Below are positions 44,907-56,395 of a stretch of 64,000 nt of DNA, piece after piece. How positions within the stretch are numbered: position 1 is the stretch's first letter; each line of letters starts with the position of its first letter. Made by a program: the position numbers and the translations under genes. Source of the stretch: Stomoxys calcitrans (lineage: Eukaryota > Arthropoda > Insecta > Diptera > Muscidae); the NCBI RefSeq assembly GCF_963082655.1, contig NC_081554.1, positions 120,417,869-120,481,868 on the forward strand, written 5' to 3'. Below the pieces are notes generated by a model. That model searched no databases, had not been told where the DNA came from, and worked only from the letters and a program-made list of their open reading frames with translations.

Positions 44907-45172
44907 ATGGTGGGTAGCGCAGAGGTTAGCATGTACGTAGAGCATATGTACGTATGAGGCTGAACGCTTCATGCTGGCAACATTTGTGAGGTACTATGCC
45001 GTGTAAAAAATGCCATGTGTCGCACTGCCGCACTCCGTTTGGACTTGGCTATTAAAACGAGGCCCCTTCTCATTGAGCTTAAACTTGAATCGGACTACAC
45101 TCATTGATATGTAAAAAGTTTGCCCCTGTTCCTTAGTAGAATTTTCATGGGCAAAATTTGCAATTTAACACT
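44907..45172 (+). mobile_element. tRNA-derived SINE with altered head
   Basis: Box A region GGTGGGTAGCGCAGAGGTTA is intact. The box B portion is replaced by a short duplication of GTACGTA before the body (CAACATTTGTGAGGTACTAT) and the usual tail. Confidence 0.65.
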
Positions 45173-45195
45173 TTGGTCTCTTTTGTTTATAGATT

Positions 45196-45603
45196 TGTAT
45201 ACCCTCCACCATAGGATGGGGGTAAACTAATTTCGTCATTCTGTTTGAAACACCTCGAAATATGCGTCTGAGACCCCATAAAGTATATGTAATCTTGATC
45301 GTCATGTCATTTTAAGTCGATCCAGCCATGTCCGTTCGTCGGTCTGTCTGTTGAAAGCACGCTAACTTTCGAAGGAGTAAAGCTAGCCGCTCGAAATTTT
45401 GCACAAATACTTTTATTAGTACAATGTTCAGCATTCATTTATGGTCCGAATCGGACTATAACTTGTTATAGCTCCTTATTCTCATTCAATATTCTATGTT
45501 TGCCTAAAAAAAATACAGCGCATAGAACTCGACAAATGCGATCCATGGTGGAGGGTATATAAGATTCGACCCGACCGAACTTAGCACGCTCTTACTTGTT
45601 TTT
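45196..45603 (-). mobile_element. DINE-like family B, copy 7, satellite lost
   Basis: Core and both ends are present but only about 60 bp lies between AAATACTTTTATTAG and the GTTCAGCATTCATTTATGG end block. A natural satellite-free form. Confidence 0.75.
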
Positions 45604-47379
45604 TTCTTTTCCCAATACTTTTATTTATAGATTTTGTTTCAAAATGTATCGCATGTTTGCCCCTTCTTAAAGTTCGACCTAGAGTGGGAGGGTTAAAAAA
45701 ATACAACTGCAAATAACTGAACTATAATATCTGTTATTTAATTTATTCGAAGGACGGACAACTTGCCAAAACATAGCATATGATCAACTTTGAGCACTAT
45801 TTTCTATTCCCCAATAGATGGCGCTGATGTTACTATTAGTGATGCTCGCTGTTGATTCCAATCACAATGTCATTATTTAGCCTATTTTTAAATCCAGCAA
45901 ATACCCACAAGGATCTTTGTGAATAAATAAGACATGTAAGACTTCAGTGCAAAATAAGACATGTAAGACTTCAGTGCAGCAGTTCACCAAGGAGCCTTTT
46001 TATGGTTTCCACATAACTGTTTGCAGCCCGTTCCACTACGGTTTCAATTTCACAACGCGGGAAAAATTTCGCTTACAAACATACATGTGAATTTTTGGCT
46101 GCTCTTCTTCCCACCATAAGCACAAACTTGGGTTTTAGGTTCGTACTCTAAAACTGTCTACTAAAAACTGTCATGGTCGGTCAATTAACCCATTTGGGGT
46201 GGTTTTGGACAGAGGGCCACCTACCAGATCGTTGCTACAAAAATTGAATGTCATACCCTAAGTCTTCTCACATATACTTTTCATTTAACATTCTTGTATT
46301 TCTTTGTCCAGCTGAAGCCAATAGGCTTTGATTTCGCAACTTTCATTGAAGTACCAAAATGTTATAATCGGCCAATAAGTCTGCTGAGGACTTTTTTGGG
46401 GTTGAGGTAGCCGCCTATACACTCGGAGCCAAAATTTACTTACAGATTCGTACTTTACTACTAAAAACCTTCCACTTGAGTCCCATATTGTCATGATGGG
46501 TCAATATACCAGTTTGGAGGTTTTTTGCGGAATGGGACGACTCCCCCGATGTTTGGACCCCATTTTTACTTCTACTAAGACATCCAACACAATTATGATC
46601 CAAAATGGTCGTTAATCTGATATAGCTCTCATATAAACCGATCTCACGTTTGACTTCTTGGGAACTTGTACAATGGTACAATTCTTACCCGATATGGTTA
46701 GATTTTTAGTTGCGTTCTATAAATATTAAATAGAAATCGTTCAATGAAATTGACAAATGCGATCCTTGATGGAAGGAAAACATTGGGTGCACTTTACCAA
46801 ATCTCTCAAATGATTCGGATGAAATGTAAATCCTTTTGATATTCTCACCAGGAATTCTGTTTGCAAATTGTACAGAACAAAACTATATCAAAACGATTTG
46901 TTTGGCTTCAAAGCTAAAACGAGAAGTTTATGTCCTTGTCTGCAAGAGTCAATGGTTTTTGATTCGTATGTAATATTGACTCAAAAGAAAATTTGATGGG
47001 ACGTTTCTTAATTTATAGAGAAGTAGGCTTACATTAAAAATACTCTTTCCTAATGTTTAAATGAAATTTTTGATATTTAAAAATATAAATTTTTTAAGTA
47101 TTTATACATATTAAGGGGTTATCACACGGCATGTATATGTCTGTGTCCACATTACTTTCCTTATGTACGCTAACAAGAGCTAGCTTAAATCGAAAAAAAT
47201 TGCATATTTATTAAAAAATTCGTTTTTCGTATTAAATGTTTCCTACATATCACCATCGTGTACAACTTTCACATATACTAAATTTGACATATCTTACGAT
47301 AAATTTTTGCATTTATGTGGTGTGATAGCACTAAAGTCAAATTGTGAACATCTGAAAGCACGGAATATTTGTATTCCCT
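45604..47379. other. Unassigned, with degraded family A/B units
   Basis: 46140-46560 has family A-like words (GTCCCATATTGTCATGATGG, CCACTTGAGTCCC). 46575-46660 has family B words (CTGATATAGCTCTCATATAA). ATAAGACATGTAAGACTTCA is a short tandem duplication at 45929-45975. No genes seen. Confidence 0.4.
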
Positions 47380-48073
47380 TTTGATATCCACCACCATAGG
47401 GTGGGGGTATACTAATCCAGTCATTCCGTTTGTAACACACCGATATATTCGTTTAAGACCCCATTCGACGTTCTGATTCCCTCTAGCCATGTCCGTCCGT
47501 CCTTAGGTCGAAATCCCGATAGCGGGCGAACGCGTAAAGCTAGCCGCTTGAAATTTTTTACATATACTTAATATTGATGTAGCTATTTAGAAATAGCTCC
47601 GATTTAAACCGATCTCCCAAATTATTTCCTTGAGCCCTTACAAGCCGCACTTTTTGTCCGATTTGGCTGAATTTGGGAATGTAGTGTTTTGTTATGACTT
47701 TCAACAACTGTGCCAAGTAATGTCCAAATCGGTGTATAACCGAATATAGCTGCGATAAAGAACCGATCTTCCGATTTGACTTCTTAAGTTCCTATAAGCC
47801 ACAATTTTTGTCCGATTTGCACGCGGTGTTATGTTACGACTTCCAACAACTGTGCCAAATACGGTCCAAATCATTCTATGACCTGATATAGCTCCCGTAT
47901 AAACCGTTATCCCTATCATCCTTGTTCGGTTCCTAGAAGCTTTAATTTTGCTGGTTTAACACAAGCTTGGTATGCCCTTCAACTAAATTTATTTTGTATA
48001 CATTTTTAGCGGAATCCATGGAGGTGGGTTCCCAAGATTCGGCCCGGCCTAACTTAGCACGCTTTTACTTGTT
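47380..48073 (-). mobile_element. DINE-like family B, copy 8, divergent
   Basis: ATATCCACCACCATAGGGTG at one end; GGCCCGGCCTAACTTAGCAC and TTTTACTTGTT at the other. Three units, changed endings (GGAGGTGGGTTCCCAAGATT). Intermediate in wording between families B and C. Confidence 0.7.
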
Positions 48074-48989
48074 GTATTCTGCTTTTAAGCCGATTTTCTT
48101 ATTTTTATGCAAACATTTTTGTTGTTTATGTTTATTAGCACACTTCGATGAGTACATTTAGTCAACCAAACTGCTTCACTCAACCGTCATTTTTAGCCAA
48201 AAATTTTCGTAGAATCAACAATAACTGAGCATTTCCTCCACTGAAGCCATTATCTCTCAAATCCAATAGCATATACTAGCTCTAGCTACTAGTTCCAAAC
48301 TTCTAGATCGCCTGTATCAAATTTTACAGAACTCGTTCTATTCTCGATTATTGTACTTTCAACGTTAATTACAGGCAAATTTAACTCATACTTGTCATTA
48401 ATTGACCTTTCATAGCAGTTCCTTAGTAACCAATTACACACGTGTGTTAGTACAGTCAAGAATAAAACTACCTATGGTTTATACTATTGTATTGTAGTTT
48501 ATTGAATTTAATGGTTAATTATTATATATTTGACATTTTTAAAATGCTCATAGAATTTTTTAATCACTATGACTATTGAACAAGCATGATATAAGTCTTT
48601 TGAAAGCTTTTTGCTCTATTACAACCCGGTTGTCTTAATGAATACTTTAAAATAATTATTAATTTAAGGTTCTAGAAAAGCATGGGCTCGTTGATAAAAA
48701 ACATCAATTTGGAATACTTCTTTGTCTTAAAAAGCGCTTACAACGTTTGCGAAGAGGACTCAATTCTGCAAAGAATTTCTCGATGAGTATTTGCTACGTT
48801 CAAAAATGGATTTAAGCCTCCATCAACTTCGGAAATTTTTGAAAAAGCACAGGCCTCAAACTGACCCCTCGGCGGTAAAAAATACACAACGATCAGAAGA
48901 GAAGCTCCAGCTATTCTACTTCCATTGGACTGGGAGCTTGGATGCGGAAGTGATATTTTTACTTACATACATATATTGGTTATGGCAGA
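48074..48989. other. Nothing recognised
   Basis: AT-rich DNA. A 71-codon plus frame at 48791-49006 overlaps the end of the LINE below and has no recognisable features. Confidence 0.35.
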
Positions 48990-49009
48990 ACATTTTGTAC
49001 CATTAGCCG

Positions 49010-49390
49010 AACGTAGAATAGCGTTCCAAGAGCCTCGATCTTCTGTGTTCCTTCTAAAATTTTCGACAACAAGTTTCTAGGTGTCTGACGTCACATGGTC
49101 TTTCCATCGGGTAATTAGTCGTCCCGGTTTGTGTATACCACCGTGATCGCCTTCAAAAGACTTCATCGCTGGGGCTTCTTCATCCATTCTGACATCATGA
49201 CCTAGCCAAGGCAATCGTGGCCTTTTGATGCGTTTAACTATGCTATCGTCGTCATACAGCTCGTGGTTCATACGACGCCTATATTATCCAAACTTAACGA
49301 AGGATTTTTCTCTCAAACACTCCAAGTTCTTACTCATCTGCTTTCGCAAGTGCCCATGCTTCGGAACCATATAACAGCACGGCCACACTG
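49010..49390 (-). pseudogene. LINE ORF2 C-terminal segment
   Basis: Contains VAVLLYGSEAWA-type wording near 49350, then IVKRIKRPRLPWLGHDVRMD and RLITRWKDHV, and in another frame EDRGSWNAILRSANG. This is the typical post-RT region of this LINE type, with frameshifts between blocks. Confidence 0.7.
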
Positions 49391-49396
49391 ATAGAA

Positions 49397-50105
49397 AAAT
49401 GACGATACTTTGCCAATATAGCCTGGTTCTATTTTGTCTGAGTCATTGGCAAAGATTTTTAATTCCATTTGGTATCAATTCAATACTAGACAAAGGAGGC
49501 AAAGTGTTGATGAGCTTTGTACTTAAAATATTGACGCCATTATAAAATATTTGTTTAATAAGTAAATAAAATGTTTTAATACAATTTGAGCGCGTAAAAA
49601 CCTGCCCAAATACTCAAAAGCGGCGGAAATGGAAATAGTTCAAATTCTAAGGACATTCTACATCAAAAACATGATAGTCTCTTGTGTGAAAAACGATGGT
49701 GTGTTGGTGTATTCATATGAAAACCACTTCTATGAATAAATGGATATGGAATCAATTGCTGAATACAAAAAATTGAGGTTAGTCACGGTGAAACATTACT
49801 TTCTGTAATTATTAACATAAATAATCAAAATAAAATTAGATTCAATTTATTTCCAATGGATTTTTTTTATTCATTAGGGGGCGGAATAATCAATAACGGT
49901 TTGGTACTAAATCCAATAACGGTCTGGTGCTAAAACCAATAACAGATTGGTATTAAAACCAATACCAAACGGTACTAATCATTTTATGTTTCATCCATAC
50001 CATCCGGTATTATTTTTGTACCATACTATGTTGCTTTACTATCAATACCTTATTTTACTGTAATGAGCACGTTTGGTATCAACTCATATAGTGTTATTAG
50101 TGTCC
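49397..50105. mobile_element. Unidentified insertion with a GGTACTAAAACCAATA minisatellite
   Basis: Separates two parts of the LINE. CACTGATAGAAAAATG stands at its left edge and ATAGTGTTATTAGTGTCC at its right. The centre (49890-49985) repeats AATAACGGTTTGGTACTAAA-like units of about 25-30 bp. No transposase seen; target duplication not established. Confidence 0.4.
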
Positions 50106-50395
50106 AGAGGCGGATTTGCTCCTCTGCTGCTTGCTCAATCCAAAGTAGCATCTGTTAATCAGTATTATCCTTCGTTTTATTTCTAAACTGTTGTCATTTG
50201 TTTCGGTTTCGGTACAATTGCTTCTATCGGTGACCGACCCATAATATCGATGTCGTCGATATTATATTCTCTTGTGAGTAGTGTGCCATGCCTATTCATC
50301 TGCACCTGCATCTCGTAAAGTCTTCTCCAGCAGGATATTAAAGAAATCTGAAACCTAGTTTGGTATTGAACGGTTTGAAGAGAATCTTTCCTATT

Positions 50396-50776
50396 TTAAC
50401 TGAGGAGCGTGTCAAGTGTCATCCTCCAAAGTTGTATCAGTTTTGCAGGGATACCAAACTCAGACATGGCCTGAAATACCTTTGAACGTATACGGCTGTC
50501 GAAGTCGGCTTTGTAGTCAACGAAAAGATGGTAGGTGTTGATTTGTCCTTCTCGGGTCTTTTCCAGGATTTGGCGTTGTGTAAATACCTGCGCCAAATCC
50601 TGTCTAAGGCCACACTGATAGGACTCAATTATTTCGTTAAGTTTAGACTTGAATCTTTCACTAAGTACTTCCGATAGTATCTTGTACGCGATGGGGGGAG
50701 ACTTTCTCCTCTGTAGTTGACACATACCATCTTGTATCCTTTCTTGTGTACGGAACATAGTATGCTGAGGATTCAA
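50396..50776 (-). pseudogene. LINE reverse transcriptase fragment
   Basis: A 126-codon frame with PIAYKILSEVLSERFKSKLN, ESYQCGLRQDL, TQRQILEKTREGQI and HLFVDYKADFDSRIRSK. The last is RT motif A with catalytic Asp in F-V-D-Y-K. The YxDD part is missing downstream. Confidence 0.75.
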
Positions 50777-51229
50777 TCATCGGGTATGCGTTCTTCTAGT
50801 TAAATTACGCAGACGAGCTGATGCATACGCCTGATCAATATGTTGCCTCCGGTCTTAAACAATGCAGCCGGCAACCTACTTATTGGTTTTCAGCCTAGTT
50901 ACTGCTACGTGGACCTCGTTTTGACTAGGTGGTACACATTCTACACCATTATCAGGGATTGGTTCTATGGTATACTCATGGCCGCCATCATCGGATACCA
51001 TCTGTATCTGTATCAGTTACCAGATTTCCTTCTTTGTCTCTGCAGGAGGATTTGGCTGTACCAAAGCCATCGGTTTGATGGCTAATTTTTTTGGTAGGAT
51101 TTTTGGACTTCATTCTAGCTCCTGAATAACTTAATTCGCTAACAGTTTCCATTTTCCTCTTTTTTCTGCGGAAGAGACGTTTCTCCTCTCTCCTTTTCTC
51201 CCGATATCTCTCCTTCATCTGGCTCATTG

Positions 51230-52189
51230 CTACTGACTGTAATGTTGCCCTGTATGCCGCATTCTCGGCTTCAGTTGTTTTTTGGCACTCCTGGTCATAC
51301 CATGAGTTCCTTGGGGGAGGCCTTTGGTACGCAAGTACGGATGTAGCGGCTTTTTCAATGGAGTGAGCAATGGTATGGAGTATGCCGTTGCCACCTGTTG
51401 TGTTTGCATCTTCCGTGGAGTGTCAGATCGTACTTTTCTCGCCACGCTTAGACGTGTGCGAACCTTTGCTGCATCAATGTAATGATTCGAATCGATGTTC
51501 GCCCCTCGGTTTGATCGTACATCTAACACTCTGTTTGAATTCCTTCCATCCATTATGGTATGGTAGCAAATAGGGCTGATGTTGAAGAATTTGATTTTTA
51601 TACGGATTGTGGCTAGCCTCTCGGTCACCGTAGCGCAAAGGTTAGCATGTCCAACTATGACGCTGGACGCCTGGGTTCGAATCCTGGCGAGACCATCAGA
51701 AAAAAAATTTTCAGCGGTGGTTTTCCCCTCTCCAAAGAGATGTCGCAGTGCGGCACGCCGTTCGGACTAGGCTAAAAAAGGGAGGCCCCTTATCATTGAG
51801 CTTAAACTTGAATCGGACTGCACTCATTGATATGTGATATGTTTGCACTTGTGCCTTAGTGGAATGTTCATGGGAAAAATTTGCATTTTTGGCTAGCCTC
51901 TCGTCCACCGGAGTAAAATTGAGACAAGGTGTTTCAGTCTCCGGCTTCCCACAAATCCACAGCCAAATTCCTGTCTCGTTGCATGGCAGCTACAAAATAG
52001 GACGTCATCTTTCGGTTGTGGAGCCCTTCCCGAGCCATCGCACTTCCTGTATGGTAGTAATGTCTTCTCTGTATTTCTCCAATACATCCGCCAGTGCGTA
52101 TACTCCACCCTCTCTATAAACAGTGCGGATCTTCCACGTGCAGATGCGCAAATCATGGTCTTTAAAACTTTTGCGGGGGTCCTCATCAT
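51230..52189 (-). pseudogene. LINE APE endonuclease remnants, split by a SINE
   Basis: The upstream block (51893-52189) reads CSCHATRQEFGCGFVGSRRL. The downstream block (51230-51609) reads LATIRIKIKFFNIS and later GRNSNRVLDVRSNRGANIDS, NHYIDAAKVRTRL, in which the conserved S-D-H-Y has become S-N-H-Y: the catalytic Asp next to His is lost. The two blocks abut exactly at the SINE. Confidence 0.7.
51624..51889 (+). mobile_element. tRNA-derived SINE with 14-bp target duplication
   Basis: Best copy for defining the family: TGGCTAGCCTCTCG at 51610-51623 and 51890-51903 are the duplicated target. Head GTCACCGTAGCGCAAAGGTT (box A) and GGGTTCGAATCCTGGCGAG (box B), body, tail GTTCATGGGAAAAATTTGCA then T-rich. 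The copy is 266 bp because the CTCCTAATGCTGGCAA segment is deleted. Confidence 0.88.
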
Positions 52190-52190
52190 A

Positions 52191-52469
52191 GTCGTTTTAA
52201 TCTTCTTCGTTTTTCAAAGTAATATCTTCAAGTTTTACGGGTGATGGGCTACTAACCCGACGCTTCAACCAATCTTTTCATCGTTCTGCACATTTTAGCT
52301 TACTACCTTAAACGGTTGTTAATGGTAGCTACCCAGGTGCCACCGCGGGGAGAATTGTGTCCACATTTGAGATGAAGGAAGATCAAGATAAGTCTGGATT
52401 TTTCAAAATCAAAACCAATCAGAACCGTTGCTTGGTTTCCAATATTCCCAGGTCACCCCGTTTGCTTAT
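52191..52469. other. Nothing recognised
   Basis: Possibly the 5' part of the minus-strand LINE; no open frame supports this. Confidence 0.3.
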
Positions 52470-52988
52470 TTTCACTTTGATGGGCTATATGGGACTATAT
52501 CTTGATATAGCCCCCATACAAACCGATCCACCGATTTAGGGTCTTAGGCCCATAAAAGCCACATTTATTATCCGACATTTTTCTGCAACTTGGCTCAAAT
52601 CGATCCAGATTTGGATATAGCTGCCATATAGACCGATATCTCGACTTAAGGTGTTGGCCCCATAAAAAACACATTCATAATCCGATTTCACTGAAATTTG
52701 ACACAGTGACTTATGTTAGGCTTTTCGACATCCTTGTCGTATATGGTTCAGATCGGTTTATTTTTAGATGTAGCTACTAAAAAGAGCAATAATTTGTTAT
52801 ATACAATTGAACAATGACTTGTACTTATTAGTGTTTGGCCCAAATCGGAACATATTTCGATATAGCTGCTATGGGGCATAAGGTATGCATTTTTCACCGG
52901 ATTTTGACGAAAAGTGGTTTACATATATACCTGAGGTGGTGGGTATCCAAAGTTCGGCCTGGCCGAACTTAACGCCTTTTAACTTGTT
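52470..52988 (-). mobile_element. DINE-like family C, copy 5, core lost
   Basis: Starts in the satellite (GGGCTATATGGGACTATATC) and ends with GGTGGTGGGTATCCAAAGTT, CGGCCTGGCCGAACTTAACG, TTTTAACTTGTTT. The ACCCACCACCGAAGG side is absent. Confidence 0.72.
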
Positions 52989-53684
52989 TCATAAAGGGTT
53001 ATTTCATTTTTGCTTTGAAATAATGAAATAATTGGGGCTTGTATCGTAGCGCTCAAATATTTTATTATTAGAAAATGGTCAAAACACCCTATGGACCTTG
53101 CGACTGCTATATGGGCGGTGTTAACACTCAATTACATTTGGATGGTATGAGCGGTTCGTTACTTTCGAAATCCTTTTCTGTACTGTTCTTTGAATAGAAA
53201 GCATTGCAACTAGTTTGGTTGGTATATAAAGCACCATGATCCATTTGACAAATTCTGCAGATGAAGATTCTTGTCAAATATGAGATCGCGATACAGATAG
53301 ACGGTCAAATACATTTAAGCGACATTACACATTTTGCCTTACTTTTGAAAGTTCTTTGCTGTGCTATTCTTTGAATAGAAAGTATTAAACGAAATGATCT
53401 ATAGCCGGACAATATCCCGCATTGAAATCTGAATAAGATTTTAAAACCAAAAGAAGAAGGCACGAACAAACTTAAATAAGATATTTATTCCTAAATGAGT
53501 TTTTCAAATAAAGTGTTTCATATGTATCAGACGATGTACAATTGACAAGACATACGACAAATACATAATGCTTGTCAGATAACAGCATTATTTTATCATG
53601 CTCAAAACCTAAAATGTCCAGTAAAAATTTTTAACCTTCTCTGTTTCGTAAATTATTTGCACAAAAAAGTTAATTTTTATAAAA
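52989..53684. other. Nothing recognised
   Basis: A loose duplication, CTGTACTGTTCTTTGAATAG at about 53177 and CTGTGCTATTCTTTGAATAG at about 53360, suggests an old tandem repeat. Confidence 0.4.
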
Positions 53685-55572
53685 CAACTAGCTGACCCGA
53701 GCCCGCTCCGCTGCGCCTTCTTTTACTTTATATTGAACAAAAGTTTCCTTAGAATATTTACTTTCGACAATTAAGGAGCTTTTAGTGAAATACCATGCTA
53801 CGAAAATAGTATATCACGATGAGGCGTCCCCCAAACACATGGACCCAAAATAGGTTATCAAATTCGTTTTCTAATCTCAAATACCTTTCATTTGAGCCAC
53901 ATATTGGCATGGTCGAAAAATGTTTACCCTTTGGGGGTGTTTTGGGGAAGGGGTGATGCCCTAAATATTGTACATGGTCCTACATTTGGATATCAAATTC
54001 GTATTCTACTCCCAAATACCTTTGTTTAAGCCCCAACATTGCGATGGTCAGTAAAAAATTGTTGTTTGTGGGGTATTTTGGGAAAGGGGTAGACCACCAG
54101 AAAATTGGTTCCGAAAGTGGGTATTAATTCTTACTCCACCCCTCAATATCTTCCATTTAAGCTCCACTTTGAAATGGTCGGTAAATATGCCCGATTTAGG
54201 GGTGTTTTGGGGATTGGGGTGGTCTCCCAAACACTAAGCCCTGAAAATATATCAGCAACGTGCTCCATTCTCATATAACTATATATCATTTATTTGAACC
54301 GCATATTGCAATTGGCCTCAAAATTGGATATTAAATTCGTTTTTTAGTCCCATTTAAACTCCTTATGTAAAAGTCACCAAATATGTTCTTTTTGGGGTAT
54401 TGGCCCTAAAAACTATAAATATATAGTTCCACTCTCTTTAAGACCCAAATTGTCTTGGTGAGCAAATACGTCCTATTTGGGGGTTGTTATGGTGGTGGTA
54501 CGTTCCCTTGACAGTTGGTTCCTAATGTTGATATCAGATACGTGGTCTACTCCCAAATACCTTTAATTTGAGCCCCATATTTCCATAGTCGGCAATCATG
54601 ACCGGCTAAGGGGGTGTTTTTGGGGATGGGCGGCCACTCAATGAGTTGGCCTTGAAAATATATATCGGATTCGTGTTCTACTCTAAAAACCATATTATTT
54701 GAGCCTAATATTGCAATAGTTAGCAAAAACTTCCTATTTGGGTGGTGTTGTGGGGGTGAGGTGGCCCCATAGACACTTTTCCCGAATATTCATATCAGAT
54801 TCGTGCTTTACTCCCAAAGACCTTTCATTTGAGCCCTATATTCTTATGGTCGTAAATTTGTCCCCTTGGGGGATATATTCGGGGAGAGGCGGCACCCCAA
54901 ACACTTGGTCCCATATTTGGATATTAGATTCGTATTCTACATTCAAATACCTTTTATTTAAGCCCCAAATTCCCATGGTCAGTAAATAAGTCCTGTTTGG
55001 GGGGTGTTTTGGGGAAGGGGTGGACACCCAGAAACGTGGTCCCACATTTGGATATCAGATTCGTATTCCACTCGCAAATACCTTTCATTTGACTCCCATA
55101 TTGCCATGGTCGGTAAATATGTCTGATTTAGGGGTGTTTTGGGGGTTGGGTGGTCCCCCTAGCACTTGGTTCGACAAATGGATATCAGATACGTTTTTTT
55201 ATCCTAAATTCCTTTCATTTGAGTCCCATATTGTCGTGATTGGTCTAAATATGTGTTTGGTAGGTTTTAGGGTGGGGCGGCGCCCCTAGGTACCCCATCC
55301 GCAATTTGGATACCAAATTTTTATTCCTGGGGTACTATATGAGAGCACACAAAATTTCGCTTAAATCGCACCACTCATCTTCGAGATCTGGCGTTTCTGA
55401 AAATTAGGGTAAGGGGGAGGGTCCGCCCCCCCTTCAGATATCAAAAAATTTAGTACCCTATTATCACCACGTGGTCGGTTCAGCCGTTTCTGAGTCTATA
55501 AGGAACACACAAACATACAAACAAACAAACCTACAAACAAACACAAATTGATTTTTATATATAAGAAGAAAG
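53685..55572 (+). repeat. Repeat family A, copy 2, complete
   Basis: From CTAGCTGACCCGAGCCCGCT to CAAACAAACACAAATTGATT and TATATATAAGAAGAAAGATT. Eleven or so units of about 110-130 bp (ACCTTTCATTTGAGCCCCAT, GGTCGGTAAATATG, GGGGTGTTTTGGGG). The flanking pattern C-T-A-G-C-T-G-A-C-C-C-G and T-A-T-A-T-A-A-G-A is common to a class of repeats in many insects. Orientation is opposite to copy 1 at the other end of the window. Confidence 0.75.
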
Positions 55573-56395
55573 ATTAGTATAGGCTACAAATTGTTGGCGG
55601 TAAAAAAACCTTGAGAAGAAATTTTCAGCCTTCGTCATATTGAACACACTGTGCATTAGGGTCCCATACCAACTATCAAAAGAACCGAGCTCTACCAAAT
55701 TTGGTAGGTGCTATCGAAAACGCCAACACTGATTACGACAATCAGAATCAAGAAATTTGTATCGTATTGGAAAATGAATTAAACTCTGTGACAAAGAATT
55801 GGTTGGTTGCTCTGCACAATCTTTAGCAACATAATTAGATATGAGCAAAATACAATAGATTTTGCAAACTGTGTCTCGTAAACACTACCAGTTTTTGTAG
55901 TCACCATTGTAATTGCATACATTTAAATGCAAAATTTAAATAAGTGTGTGAATTCTTATCGCTTATTTCAAAACCAAAGTGTATTTATAATTCTAGCTGG
56001 TTAATAAATTGGCAAGATTACAATTCTGTCCGTCCTGTTCAGAAAGTGTAAATGTTTAAATTGAAAATAAATATTACCCTCGTACTCAAGATGAATTTTT
56101 TTGCGAAAAAAAATTAAAAAAGCATCTCTTAAGTAGATGCATTCAATTACATTCATTTCCATAATTTACCCGAAGCTTATTTTCATTCCTTTCTCTCATT
56201 CTTTTCAAATGAATATATTTAATGACTTTTTACTATTAGCAACACATATTTTATTTATCTTTGATGCGGTCGAAAAGAAACAGCATTACAATTTTGGGGA
56301 ATGGTTGGAAATTGCACAATATTTTTTTTGGATTATTGATACATTTTCATAACGTACTGAAGTCATTGTACAATATTTCAGCATAGATCAGGATT
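55573..56395. other. Unassigned; short TTGGTAGG palindrome remnant
   Basis: At 55690-55735 CTACCAAATTTGGTAGGTGC and CGCCAACACTG match the ends of 35570-36330 in inverted form. Otherwise nothing seen. Confidence 0.4.

Larger units (their letters stand above)
48990..52190 (-). mobile_element. RTE/craft-like non-LTR retrotransposon, minus copy
   Basis: Endonuclease (about 51230-52189), RT (50396-50776) and the C-terminal segment (about 49010-49390) stand in order on the minus strand. It is interrupted by a SINE (51624-51889) and by an unidentified insertion (about 49397-50105). The clade call is tentative. Confidence 0.65.

Noticed and set aside
51624..51700. tRNA gene
   Set aside because: Box A and box B are present but no acceptor or anticodon stems pair; this is the head of a SINE. 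Same for 2790-2872, 7384-7460, 60965-61040 and the T-arm at 43257-43280.
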